Below, piece after piece: positions 16,356 to 24,878 of a DNA stretch of 64,000 bases; the stretch's first letter is position 1, and each line of letters begins with the position of its first letter. Source of the DNA: Glycomyces harbinensis (lineage in GTDB: Bacteria; Actinomycetota; Actinomycetes; Mycobacteriales; Micromonosporaceae); assembly GCF_900101745.1 (NCBI RefSeq), contig NZ_FNAD01000011.1, forward strand, positions 1-64,000, read 5' to 3'. A program made the translations under genes and the position numbers. The notes below the pieces were generated by a model that saw only the letters and a program-made list of their open reading frames with translations, did not search any database and was not told the DNA's origin.

Positions 16356-17975
16356 TCAGTAGCCGGCGACGCGCGGCCAGTGCCGCTCGATGCCGGCGTC
16401 GTCCAGCTCCCGCGTGAACTCGGCCAGCAGCTCCTCGTCGGCGCGGACCTGCCGCGGCGTCGCCTTGCGCTTCGCGCAGAACGCGACCAGGTGGCCGGCG
16501 ACCTCGCCGATGTTCCACTCCACGAGCGGCATCCGGTACGCGCCGTTCGTGATGTGCGTGGTGCCGATGTTCTTCGCGCCGGCGAGCAGGTTCTCGACGC
16601 GCACCGGGATCATCGCCCCGAGCGGCAGCTCGAACGGGCAGCAGCCGATGTCGATGTACGGGTCGCCTCCGGTGGAGGGATGGAGGTCGATGCGGTACAT
16701 CCCCACGCCGACGCTGTCGTCGTGCGCGACGGCGCCGGCCGCTCCCCGCACGTCGAGGGAGAGCTCCTGCTCCACGATGGTGTGTTCGGCGCGGATGCGG
16801 CGCGACTCCCTGATGTACAGCGACTTCGCCAGGCCGTCGCCGGTGTCGCCGACGATGTCGCCGCGCAGGCGCAGCCCCGGCCATCCGGTGCCGCCGTCGG
16901 GGCGGGGGGCCTCGGTCTGCAGCCAGTACAGGAACGACAGGCTCAGCTCCCGTGCGGCCCGCGCGTGCGCCTCGGCCTCCGGGTGGCCGTAGACGGGCCC
17001 GCCCCAGTAGTCCATCTGCGGCCAGTTGACCAGGGTGACGTCGCTCGGGTAGGCGTCCGGCCGGAAGTGCGCCCGGGCCGCGATCCGCCGGAACGTCCAG
17101 AGGTTGCGGTCCCTGGAGCCGACGCGCTGGTCGTTGTAGTCGGGCCGGATCGTCGCCGGGTCCTCGTCGGGGTTGGGCCAGAACCGGTGCTCGACCGGTC
17201 GGCGCGTCTTGGGGTGCGGCGCGGTGAAGGAGAGCTGCCCGTTCGGCCAGTCGACGGCGCGGGCGGCCTTGAACTCGTCGTAGCGCCCTGGTTTGTCGAC
17301 GGTGTGGTCCTCGCCGGGCCGGTGGTCGAGCGCGAAGCACACCGACACCGGCTGCATGTTGAGCGGGTCGGCGACCTCGGGGGCGTGGGGTTCGCCGGTC
17401 TCGGTCCGCGATTCGGCGCCGGTGACGTGTTCGACGTCGGCCAGCGGCAGCAGGTCCCCGGTCTCGCTCGCGTCGACGACCCACTGGGCCGCGATCGTCG
17501 TCGTGTCGCCGGTTCGCTTGCAGCGCACGGTGACCGCCGTGATGCGGTCGCCGTCGGTCTCCGCGGCGACCGGTTCGTGCTCCATGAGGACGCGCAGGCG
17601 GCCCGAGCCGCGCAGCGGGGCCGCCATGGCTTCGAGCACGGCCACCGTCACGCGCGGTTCGTGGCACAGGTCGGAGACCTTCGCGCCACCGGGGTTGAAC
17701 GCGCGCCGGTGCCGCGCGGCGTCGGTCAGGGGGTAGTGCCGCCGGTAGTACTCGCGCACGGCGTCGCGGTAGGCGCGGTAGGTCGCCGTGCTGCCGAACT
17801 GCTCGATCCAGACGTGCTCGTCCGGGGGGACCGCCTGGGCGGTGAGCACGCCGCCGAGCCAGTCGGTCGGTTCGGTGAGCGTCACGCGGATGCCGCGGCG
17901 GGCCGCGGTCAGGGCGGCCATGACGCCGCCCACGCCGCCCCCGACCACGAGGAGCTGTGTCTCAGTTTCACTCAT
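16356..17975 (-). CDS. FAD-dependent oxidoreductase (FAD_oxidored family)
   Basis: The 539-residue protein starts with a dinucleotide-binding motif VVGGGVGGVMAALTAARRG and continues with WLGGVLTAQAVPPDEH, typical of the FAD_oxidored (Pfam12831) group of secondary-metabolite and sugar-linked flavoproteins. The second FAD motif is WVVDASETGDLLPLA, and the C-terminal cap contains NIGTTHITNGAYRMP and EWNIGEVAG. No signal peptide is seen, so it is cytoplasmic. It is first in the operon with a sugar ABC importer, so it probably oxidises a hydroxyl or amine of the imported sugar. A divergent AraC gene begins 56 bases away. Confidence 0.85.
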   Translation of the reverse strand: MSETETQLLVVGGGVGGVMAALTAARRGIRVTLTEPTDWLGGVLTAQAVPPDEHVWIEQFGSTATYRAYRDAVREYYRRHYPLTDAARHRRAFNPGGAKVSDLCHEPRVTVAVLEAMAAPLRGSGRLRVLMEHEPVAAETDGDRITAVTVRCKRTGDTTTIAAQWVVDASETGDLLPLADVEHVTGAESRTETGEPHAPEVADPLNMQPVSVCFALDHRPGEDHTVDKPGRYDEFKAARAVDWPNGQLSFTAPHPKTRRPVEHRFWPNPDEDPATIRPDYNDQRVGSRDRNLWTFRRIAARAHFRPDAYPSDVTLVNWPQMDYWGGPVYGHPEAEAHARAARELSLSFLYWLQTEAPRPDGGTGWPGLRLRGDIVGDTGDGLAKSLYIRESRRIRAEHTIVEQELSLDVRGAAGAVAHDDSVGVGMYRIDLHPSTGGDPYIDIGCCPFELPLGAMIPVRVENLLAGAKNIGTTHITNGAYRMPLVEWNIGEVAGHLVAFCAKRKATPRQVRADEELLAEFTRELDDAGIERHWPRVAGY

Positions 17976-18030
17976 GCGGTCATGACATCAGGATTCGACC
18001 ATCATGAACATGGCTGTAATACACTGATCT

Positions 18031-18834
18031 GTGTCCCAGTTTGATGCCCACGCGCGTAGGCTCCGTATCACGGACGCGACCGCGAGACAGATCGTGCAGC
18101 CCGCCGGCTCCAAGATCGGACCCCGCCGCCAGCAGGAGATCCAGTTCATGCTGATCCATTCCGGCTCGATGAGCGTGCGCATCGACGGCGGGCCCGCGCG
18201 CGACGTGCCCGCGGGCCAGATATGCCTCCTGCTCCCCGGCCACACCGAGGAGATCCGGTTCGACGGGCGCGCCGACACCGGTGAGACGCTGGTCCGGGGC
18301 CGCATGGAGCAGGCGACGGACCAGATGCGCGCCTGGCTCGAATCCCTCCGGCCCACCAGGCCGCTCTCGTCCGCCCTGACCTACCTGGCGCGCGAGGCCG
18401 TCGCCACCGAGCAGACCCGCCTCACCGCCGACGGCGCCCTGGTGGACGCCCTCGCGACGGCGCTGCTGTGGCGGTTCATCGCGGAGTTCAAGAACCTTCC
18501 CGCCGCGCTGCCCGGATCGATCGAGGACGCCCGCCTGTTCATCCACCGGAACCTCGAACAGCCGATCACGCTCGACGACATCGCCCGGGCCGCCTCGGTC
18601 ACCCCGGCCCATCTGGTCCGGATGTTCCGTTCCCACATGGACACCACGCCGGTGCGCTACCTCTGGGACCGCCGCATCTCCCTCGGCGTCGAACTGCTGA
18701 CCTCGACCGGTCTCTCGGTCGGATCGATCGCCGTCCGCTGCGGATTCAAGACCAGCTTCCATTTCTCCCGGAAGGTCAAGGAGACGACCGGCCTGTCGCC
18801 CACGGAGCTGCGGACGTCCACCTCACGAGCCTGA
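18031..18834 (+). CDS. AraC-family transcriptional regulator
   Basis: The 267-residue protein has an N-terminal cupin-like effector domain (residues about 20-100; MSVRIDGGPARDVPAGQICLLLPGH) and a C-terminal pair of helix-turn-helix motifs (LDDIARAASVTPAHLVRMF and VGSIAVRCGFKTSFHFSRKF-like ending). It starts with GTG 18031. It is divergent from the FAD oxidoreductase/ABC operon across a 55-base gap, so it very likely controls that operon and itself, with the sugar as effector. Confidence 0.9.
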   Translation: MSQFDAHARRLRITDATARQIVQPAGSKIGPRRQQEIQFMLIHSGSMSVRIDGGPARDVPAGQICLLLPGHTEEIRFDGRADTGETLVRGRMEQATDQMRAWLESLRPTRPLSSALTYLAREAVATEQTRLTADGALVDALATALLWRFIAEFKNLPAALPGSIEDARLFIHRNLEQPITLDDIARAASVTPAHLVRMFRSHMDTTPVRYLWDRRISLGVELLTSTGLSVGSIAVRCGFKTSFHFSRKVKETTGLSPTELRTSTSRA

Positions 18835-18858
18835 CGGGGCGGGCGCCGGTGAGCCGGC

Positions 18859-19791
18859 TCAGGAGGCCGCGAGCGACTGGTCGGAGCGGATCCGGTTGCG
18901 GTAGCGCAGCGGGGACTCACCCACCTCCCGCTTGAACGCGTTGCTGAACGCGCTCTCCGAGGCGTAGCCCAGTTCGGTGGCAAGTGAGCCGACCCGAACG
19001 TCGCCGTCGCGCAAAGCCTTCTGCGCCAAGAGCATCCGCCAGCGGTTGAGGTACGTCAGCGGCGGCAGGCCCGCCACGGTCCGGAAGCGTTCGGCGAACG
19101 CGGTCCGCGACATCGCCGCGGCGCGCGCCAGATCCTCCAGGCCCCAGGACTTCGCCGGGTCGGCGTGCATGAGGTCCAGGGCCGGGCGCAGCCGCTCGTC
19201 GGTCAGCACCCGGAGCCACCCGGGCGGCAGTTCGGCCTGGTTCACGTAGGCGCGCAGCACGTCGAGCAGGAGCAGCTGGCCGTACTGGCGGATCGCGAAC
19301 GCCGAGCCCATGCGGTTCCCGCTCATCTCCTCGAACAGCCGGTCGAGGCTGCCGCGCATGTTGGCCGCGGCGGCGTCCGACGCCCGCACGTGCGCGACGG
19401 GAGGCAGCGCCTTCAAGAGCACCGCCCGCCCGGCCTCGTTGAGGTCGATGCGGCCGCCGAGGAGGACGTCGTCGGTCTCGCGGTCGGCGCCGATGAAGCG
19501 CAGCTCGTTCTCCTCGGGCGTGACCTCGCGGCGCGGCCCGTCGCCGGTGCCGCCCTCGACCCGCAGCCAGGACCGGCCGTTGAGGATGACGACGTCGCCC
19601 GGTTCGAGGTCGATCGGCCCGTCGATGCCGTTGGTGTTCACCCGGGCGCGGCCGCCGACCATCGCGAAGAACTTCATGCTCTCGTTGATGGTCCCGCACG
19701 ACTGCCACAGGCCCCGCACCGCGAACCCGCCCGAGAGCACCCCGCGGACCTCGACGAGATCGAACACTTCTGAAAGATGGTCACCGGTCAT
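18859..19791 (-). CDS. AraC-family transcriptional regulator with cupin domain
   Basis: The protein of about 310 residues has an N-terminal AraC-binding cupin domain (DLVEVRGVLSGGFAVRGLW; IDLEPGDVVILNGRSW) and a C-terminal AraC DNA-binding domain (LEDLARAAAMSRTAFAERF; VGSLATELGYASESAFSNAF). ATG 19791 is preferred to the in-frame ATG 19830 because it leaves 73 bases for the divergent promoters; neither has a clear ribosome-binding site. It faces an SDR and an aldo/keto reductase gene, which it probably controls. Regulators of this type with such reductase neighbours often sense carbonyl compounds. Confidence 0.88.
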   Translation of the reverse strand: MTGDHLSEVFDLVEVRGVLSGGFAVRGLWQSCGTINESMKFFAMVGGRARVNTNGIDGPIDLEPGDVVILNGRSWLRVEGGTGDGPRREVTPEENELRFIGADRETDDVLLGGRIDLNEAGRAVLLKALPPVAHVRASDAAAANMRGSLDRLFEEMSGNRMGSAFAIRQYGQLLLLDVLRAYVNQAELPPGWLRVLTDERLRPALDLMHADPAKSWGLEDLARAAAMSRTAFAERFRTVAGLPPLTYLNRWRMLLAQKALRDGDVRVGSLATELGYASESAFSNAFKREVGESPLRYRNRIRSDQSLAAS

Positions 19792-19864
19792 ATCTGTACT
19801 ATCGCGCAGAAAATACGGACTGACAACCATTCAGCATCCGGGATTCCGGACGCAGACTGGTCCC

Positions 19865-20875
19865 ATGACACAGCGACAGCACCCGATCGGCACCGGATTC
19901 ACCGCCGCTTCCACCGCGGACGACGTCCTCGAGGGCATCGACCTCTCCGGCCGGAACTTCATCGTCACCGGCGGCCACGTCGGCCTCGGACTCGAGACCA
20001 CGCGCGCGCTCAGCAGGGCCGGCGCCGCCGTCACCGTCGGCGCCCGCGACCCCGAGCGCGCCGCCGGCGCGCTCGCCGGCGTCGAACGCGTCGAACTCGA
20101 CCGGCTGGACCTCCTCGACCCGGCGTCGATCGACGCCTTCGCCGCCCGCTACGTCGACTCCGGCCGCGCGCTCCACGTCCTGATCAACAACGCCGGGATC
20201 ATGGGCGGCCGGCTCAGCCACGACGCGCGCGGCTACGAGTCGCAGTTCGCGACCAACCACCTGGGCCACTTCCAGTTGACGCTGGGCCTGCTGCCCGCCC
20301 TGCGCGCCGCACGCGGCGCCCGGGTCGTCACCGTGACGTCCGGCGCCCAGCGGCAGGGCCGGATCCGCTGGGACGACCCGAGCTTCAGCACCGGATACGA
20401 CCCCTTGGCCGGCTACGCCCAGTCCAAGACCGCCAACGTCCTGTTCGCCGTCGAACTCGACCGGCGCTTCGCCGCCGAGGGCATCCGCGGCTACGCCGTG
20501 CACCCGGGCATCATCGCCGGCACGAACCTCGGGCCGCGGTCGAAGGACGACGACACCGCGGCGTTCAGCGAGGACCAGATGCGGGAGATGGGGCTGATCG
20601 ACGCCGACGGACGGCCGGTCATCGACCCCGAACGCGGATTCAAGACGCCGCAGCAGGGGGCCAGCACCAGCGTGTTCGCGGCGACCAGCCCGCAGCTGGC
20701 CGACATCGGCGGCGTCTACCTGCGCGACAACGAGATCTCACCGCTGGACACCGCGACGCCCATCGCCTTCAGCGACGCCGCCGGGGTGACCCTCACCGAC
20801 GTCGTGCCGCACTCGATCGACCCCGAATCGGCCGCGCGCCTGTGGGAGATGAGCGAGCGCCTGATCAAGGCCTGA
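19865..20875 (+). CDS. Short-chain dehydrogenase/reductase
   Basis: The 336-residue protein has a Rossmann start FIVTGGHVGLGLETTRAL, the structural NNAG motif (LINNAGIMGG), catalytic Ser in VTVTSGAQ and YAQSK as the Tyr-Lys pair. Length and the long C-terminal part match the retinol-dehydrogenase/WWOX-like SDR group. The frame is open upstream, but ATG 19865 gives a normal family N-terminus. It is followed 35 bases later by an aldo/keto reductase, suggesting a two-gene carbonyl-reducing operon under the AraC protein. The substrate is unknown. Confidence 0.9.
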   Translation: MTQRQHPIGTGFTAASTADDVLEGIDLSGRNFIVTGGHVGLGLETTRALSRAGAAVTVGARDPERAAGALAGVERVELDRLDLLDPASIDAFAARYVDSGRALHVLINNAGIMGGRLSHDARGYESQFATNHLGHFQLTLGLLPALRAARGARVVTVTSGAQRQGRIRWDDPSFSTGYDPLAGYAQSKTANVLFAVELDRRFAAEGIRGYAVHPGIIAGTNLGPRSKDDDTAAFSEDQMREMGLIDADGRPVIDPERGFKTPQQGASTSVFAATSPQLADIGGVYLRDNEISPLDTATPIAFSDAAGVTLTDVVPHSIDPESAARLWEMSERLIKA

Positions 20876-20910
20876 CACCCAGCCGCACCCACCAGTTCTA
20901 AGGACAGCAG

Positions 20911-21963
20911 ATGCAGTACCGCACGCTCGGCCGCACCGGCATCAAGGTCAGCCCCTTCGCGCTCGGCGCGATGATGTTCGGGCCCGTCGGCAACCCCGAC
21001 CACGACGACTCGGTCAAGATCATCCACAAGGCACTCGACGCGGGGATCAACTTCATCGACACCGCCGACATGTACTCCGGCGGCGAATCCGAGGAGATCG
21101 TCGGCAAGGCCCTCAAAGGACGCCGCGACGACGTCGTGCTCGCCACCAAGGCCCGGTTCCCCGTGGACTTCAACCCCGGGAGCACCGCCCCGGCCGTGCC
21201 CAACCGGTCGGGCGCCTCACGGGTCTGGCTGACCCGCGCGCTGGAAGGCTCCCTGCGCCGCTTGGGAACCGACCACGTCGACCTGTTCCAGATCCACCAG
21301 CCCGACCCGGACACCGACGTCGAGGAGACCCTCTCGGTGCTCACCGACCTGGTCCGCGAGGGCAAGGTCCGGGCCGTCGGGACGTCGTCGATGCCGGCCT
21401 CGGACCTCGTCCGGTCCCACTGGGTCGCCGAGCGGCGCGGCCTCGTCCGGTTCCGCACCGAGCAGCCGCCCTACTCGATCCTCAATCGCGGCATCGAACG
21501 CGAAGTGCTGCCGGTGGTCCAGGAGTTCGGCATGGGCGCCCTGGTCTGGAGCCCGCTCGCCGGCGGGATGCTCACGGGCCGGTACCGCAAGGGCATGGAC
21601 GCCCAGACGCACCGGTCCAGGTTCGGCTTCCAGCACCTCAAGGACGACCGGCGGCTCGACGCCGTCGAGCAGCTGATCCCGCTCGCCGAGAAGGCCGGGA
21701 TGTCGCTGGCGCACCTGGCCCTGGCCTTCGCCGTCGCCCACCCCGGCGTCACGTCCGCGATCATCGGGCCGCGGACCATGGAGCACCTCGACGACCTGCT
21801 CGGCGGCCTCGACGTCGCGCTCACCGACGAGGTCCTCGACCGGATCGACGAGATCGCGCCGCCCGGCACCGACATCGGGCGCCTGGACATGGCCTACGAC
21901 CCGCCCGCGATCCAGAAGGCCGCCCTGCGCCGGCGCCCGCTCGAGGAGCGCGCCGCCGCCTGA
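20911..21963 (+). CDS. Aldo/keto reductase
   Basis: The 350-residue protein is a NADPH-dependent aldo/keto reductase of the YajO/YdhF-like type. The tetrad is visible as Asp in FIDTADMYSGG, Tyr in the same motif, Lys in VVLATKARF and His in DLFQIHQPD. The C-terminal coenzyme-binding SAIIGPRTMEHLDD is also present. AAGGA lies 6 bases before ATG 20911. A strong hairpin follows the stop codon. Confidence 0.93.
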   Translation: MQYRTLGRTGIKVSPFALGAMMFGPVGNPDHDDSVKIIHKALDAGINFIDTADMYSGGESEEIVGKALKGRRDDVVLATKARFPVDFNPGSTAPAVPNRSGASRVWLTRALEGSLRRLGTDHVDLFQIHQPDPDTDVEETLSVLTDLVREGKVRAVGTSSMPASDLVRSHWVAERRGLVRFRTEQPPYSILNRGIEREVLPVVQEFGMGALVWSPLAGGMLTGRYRKGMDAQTHRSRFGFQHLKDDRRLDAVEQLIPLAEKAGMSLAHLALAFAVAHPGVTSAIIGPRTMEHLDDLLGGLDVALTDEVLDRIDEIAPPGTDIGRLDMAYDPPAIQKAALRRRPLEERAAA

Positions 21964-21974
21964 ACGTCGAGCGA

Positions 21975-22001
21975 GCGCCCCCGCGGGTCCCGCGGGGGCG
22001 C
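21975..22001. terminator. Bidirectional terminator hairpin
   Basis: GCGCCCCCGCG (21975-21985) and CGCGGGGGCGC (21991-22001) form a perfect 11-bp stem with a 5-base loop, between the convergent aldo/keto reductase and Nudix-regulator genes. Confidence 0.75.
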
Positions 22002-22032
22002 CGCCGTGCCGTTCTCGGGGCCGGGCGTCGAC

Positions 22033-22713
22033 TTATGCGCCGTGTGCGCGGCGCAGGATCGGCGGGTTGAGCAGGGTCGCGTCGCCGCGGCGGAACAGCT
22101 GTGCCGGGCGTCCGGGCTCGCCCTCGGTCGTTCCGCCCGTTGGGGACACGAAACCCGGTGTCGTGGTGGCCTTGCGGTGGAAGTTGCGCGGGTCCAGCGA
22201 CTCGCCCCAGACCGCTTCGTAGACCTGGCGCAGGGCCGCGATGGTGAACTCGGGCGGGCAGAACGCGGCAGCCAGCGGCGTGTACTCCAATTTGGACCGA
22301 GCCCGCTCGACCCCGTCTGCGAGGATGCGGTCGTGGTCGAAGGCGAGGCCCAGCGCGCCCACCGGACGCCACTCGGCCTCCGCCGCATCCGTTCCGGCCG
22401 TGGGAATGGGAAGGTCGGGGACGAGCGCCAGGTAGGCGATCGTGACCACCCGTCCGCGCGGATCGCGGTCGGGCGCACCGTAACTCGCGAGCTGCTCGAG
22501 ATGCCCGCCCGGCTCGGCCAGGCCGGTCTCCTCGGCGAGTTCACGCCGCGCCGCCGCGGCCAACTCCTCGTCGGCGTGGACGAACCCGCCCGGGAGCGCC
22601 CACCGGTCGAGATGGGGTTCGAGGCCGCGCCGCACCAGCAGCACGTGCAGCCCGCCGTCTCTCACCGTCAGCACCACGAGGTCCACCGTGACAGCGAACA
22701 CTGGATAATCCAT
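22033..22713 (-). CDS. NrtR-like Nudix-related transcriptional regulator
   Basis: The 226-residue protein has a Nudix domain (residues about 5-140) with an intact Nudix box from GFVHADEELA to RELAEETGL, then a C-terminal winged-helix region (FTIAALRQVYEAVWGES, NFHRKATTTPGFV) typical of NrtR. NrtR proteins sense ADP-ribose and control NAD metabolism genes. ATG 22713 is chosen because AAGGTGG precedes it; an in-frame GTG at 22722 is a weaker choice. It is divergent from the SPFH/NAD-kinase-like pair, and inverted repeats in the gap are likely operators. The intact Nudix box means hydrolase activity may remain. Confidence 0.85.
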   Translation of the reverse strand: MDYPVFAVTVDLVVLTVRDGGLHVLLVRRGLEPHLDRWALPGGFVHADEELAAAARRELAEETGLAEPGGHLEQLASYGAPDRDPRGRVVTIAYLALVPDLPIPTAGTDAAEAEWRPVGALGLAFDHDRILADGVERARSKLEYTPLAAAFCPPEFTIAALRQVYEAVWGESLDPRNFHRKATTTPGFVSPTGGTTEGEPGRPAQLFRRGDATLLNPPILRRAHGA

Positions 22714-22754
22714 TATCACCACCTTGACGATAATCTAGCACAGCGGTTATCGTC
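22704..22754. promoter_or_regulatory. Candidate NrtR operator region (two inverted repeats)
   Basis: GATAATCCATTATC (22704-22717) is a perfect 6-2-6 inverted repeat overlapping the regulator's start codon. GACGATAA (22726-22733) and TTATCGTC (22747-22754) form a second perfect 8-bp inverted repeat spaced 13 bases. Both share the core GATAA/TTATC, so they are probably sites for the Nudix regulator controlling both directions. Confidence 0.55.
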
Positions 22755-22782
22755 AGTATGACGTGAAATGGAGGCCCAACCC

Positions 22783-23784
22783 ATGGCCGATGTAACGAGA
22801 CTGCTCCACCTGCGACACCTGCGCGGCACCCCCACCGTCTGGGTCCGATTCCAGAAGCGCGACCGCACCGTCAAGGAGGGGACCGGGCAGTCGTTCTGGT
22901 ACCGGCCCCTGGTCGCCGTCCTCTCCGAAGTGCCCGTCGACGACCGGGAACTCCCCCTGATGTTCCACGCCCGCACCGCCGACTTCGCCGACGTCACCGT
23001 CCAGGCGACGGTGACCTACCGGATCGCCGACCCGGCGCTGGCCGCCACCCGGCTCGACTTCTCCGTCGACCCCTACCGCGGCAAGGCCCGTGCCCGGCCT
23101 CTCGACCAGGTCGCGACCCTGCTCACCGAGCTCGCCCAGCAGCCCGCCCTGGACCTGCTGGCCCGCGTGCCGCTGGCGGAGGCGCTCACGCTCGCCATCA
23201 CCGAGGTCCGGGAGTCCGTCGCCGCGGCGCTCTCGGACGAGACGCGGCTCAGCGACATCGGGGTCACCGTGGTCAGCGCCCGGGTGGTGGCGATCCGGCC
23301 CGAACCGGAGCTGGAGCGGTCCTTGCAGACCCCGACCCGGGAGGCCGTCCAGCAGGAGGCCGACAAGGCCACGTACTCGCGGCGTGCCCAGGCCGTGGAG
23401 CAGGAGCGGGCCATCGCCGAGAACGAGTTGCAGAACAAGATCGAACTGGCCCGGCGCGAGGAGCAGCTGGTCGAGCAGAAGGGCGCCAACGACCGGCGCC
23501 GAGCCGAGCTGGCCGCCGCGGCGGCGCTCGCCGTCGCCCAGGGCGAGGCGGAGCAGTCGCGCACCCTCGCGTCCGCCGAGGCCGACCGGATCCGTGCGGT
23601 GGGAGCGGCCGAGGCCGAAGCGGAGGCGGCCCGCATGACCTCCTACCGCGACCTTCCCGCGACGGTGCTGCCGTCGCTGGCGCTGCGCGAGCTCGCGGGC
23701 CAGATGCCCGAGATCGGCCAGCTGACGATCACCCCGGACCTCCTCTCCGGGGCCCTCTCGCGACTCGCCGACGGCTCGCGATGA
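22783..23784 (+). CDS. SPFH/Band 7 (prohibitin/flotillin-like) domain protein
   Basis: The 333-residue protein carries a Band 7 domain (residues about 15-180: PLMFHARTADFADVTVQATVTYRI; LSDIGVTVVSARVVAIRP) followed by a long charged coiled coil (about 190-290, rich in Ala, Glu and Arg). There is no obvious membrane helix, unlike classical flotillins. GGAGG lies 8 bases before ATG 22783, which I prefer to ATG 22768. The stop overlaps the next start as ATGA, so it is coupled to the NAD-kinase-like gene. Its role is unknown; scaffold formation is typical of the family. Confidence 0.85.
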   Translation: MADVTRLLHLRHLRGTPTVWVRFQKRDRTVKEGTGQSFWYRPLVAVLSEVPVDDRELPLMFHARTADFADVTVQATVTYRIADPALAATRLDFSVDPYRGKARARPLDQVATLLTELAQQPALDLLARVPLAEALTLAITEVRESVAAALSDETRLSDIGVTVVSARVVAIRPEPELERSLQTPTREAVQQEADKATYSRRAQAVEQERAIAENELQNKIELARREEQLVEQKGANDRRRAELAAAAALAVAQGEAEQSRTLASAEADRIRAVGAAEAEAEAARMTSYRDLPATVLPSLALRELAGQMPEIGQLTITPDLLSGALSRLADGSR

Positions 23785-24686
23785 GCGCGACGCTGGCGCC
23801 GAGAGTGGTGGTGGTCAGCCGCCGCAGCGAACTGGACGAGCTGCTCGCCCGGCACGGCACGCGCGCCGCGGCCGAGCACTTCCTGCGCCAGCGCGGCCGC
23901 GACCTGGGAGAGGTCACCGTCCGGCACGAGGCGCTCGAGGCGGCGCTCACCACAGTGGACGCGGCGGTCCCGGCCGAATGGCGCCGGGGCCGGGTCGACC
24001 GGGCGGACCTGCCCCGGTTCCTGTTCTCGCCGGAGGACCTGGTCGTCGCGGTCGGCCAGGACGGGCTGGTCGCCAACCTCGCGAAGTACCTGTCGGGCCA
24101 GCCGGTGATCGGCGTGGACCCCGAGCCGGGGCGCAACCCCGGCGTGCTCACGCGCTTCCAGGCCCGCTCGGTCGCCGCCGCGCTCCGGGCCGCGGCGCAG
24201 GGCTCGGCGGCGATCCGGCGGCTGACCATGGTCGCGGCCCGCCTCGACGACGGCCAGGAGCTGGCCGGTCTCAACGAGGTGTACGCGGGCCACGGCACGC
24301 ACCAGTCCGCGCGCTACCGACTCGTCGGCGCGGACGGCGCGGACGAGCGGCAGTCGTCCTCCGGGGTGCTCGTCGGCACGGGCACGGGGGCCACCGGCTG
24401 GAGCGCCTCCGTTGCGGCCGAACGGGGTGGGAACACGGTGCTCCCGGCCCCGGAGGAGCCGTCGCTGTCCTGGTTCGTGCGGGAGGCGTGGCCGTCGCCG
24501 TCGACCGGCACTTCGCTGACCGCCGGCGTGTTGAAGGCGGGGGAAGAGCTGCGGCTGGTCTGCGAGAGCGAGCGGCTCGTGGTCTTCGCCGACGGCCTCG
24601 AATCCGACCACCTCACCGTCACGTGGGGGCAGCAGGTCGTCATCGGCCTGGCCGACCGCCATCTTCACCTGGTCGTGCCCCGCTAG
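23781..24686 (+). CDS. NAD-kinase-like protein with altered GGDG motif
   Basis: The 301-residue protein resembles ATP-NAD kinases: VVAVGQDGLVANLAKYL corresponds to the GGDGT motif but with Gln in place of the second Gly; LNEVYAGHGTHQSARYRL matches the NE/D region; and SSGVLVGTGTGATGWSAS matches the conserved STPTGSTAYS-type loop. The altered GGDG loop and extended N-terminus mean it could be a divergent kinase or a nucleotide sensor. It forms an operon with the SPFH gene under a Nudix regulator that usually answers to NAD-derived ligands, which supports an NAD link. Confidence 0.72.
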   Translation: MSATLAPRVVVVSRRSELDELLARHGTRAAAEHFLRQRGRDLGEVTVRHEALEAALTTVDAAVPAEWRRGRVDRADLPRFLFSPEDLVVAVGQDGLVANLAKYLSGQPVIGVDPEPGRNPGVLTRFQARSVAAALRAAAQGSAAIRRLTMVAARLDDGQELAGLNEVYAGHGTHQSARYRLVGADGADERQSSSGVLVGTGTGATGWSASVAAERGGNTVLPAPEEPSLSWFVREAWPSPSTGTSLTAGVLKAGEELRLVCESERLVVFADGLESDHLTVTWGQQVVIGLADRHLHLVVPR

Positions 24687-24695
24687 GGCGTGGCG

Positions 24696-24723
24696 GCGGC
24701 CGACCGCGATCGGCGTCGGCCGC
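24696..24723. terminator. Terminator hairpin between convergent genes
   Basis: GCGGCCGA (24696-24703) and TCGGCCGC (24716-24723) form a perfect 8-bp stem with a 12-base loop, just after the NAD-kinase-like stop. The next gene converges from the right. The rest of the gap to 24878 holds nothing I recognise. Confidence 0.5.
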
Positions 24724-24878
24724 CCGGTCGGCCGACGCGAGCCCTTCGGCGGCGCGAAGCGGGTTTCAGGGGCCTGCGTCCCGATCTTCGGGCCGCCGGC
24801 ATCGAGGAGATCGGGCGCGTCGGCTGGTGGGTTCGCAGTGGCGGCGGTCGGCATCGGGCTCGTGGAGCGCGGCGACGC

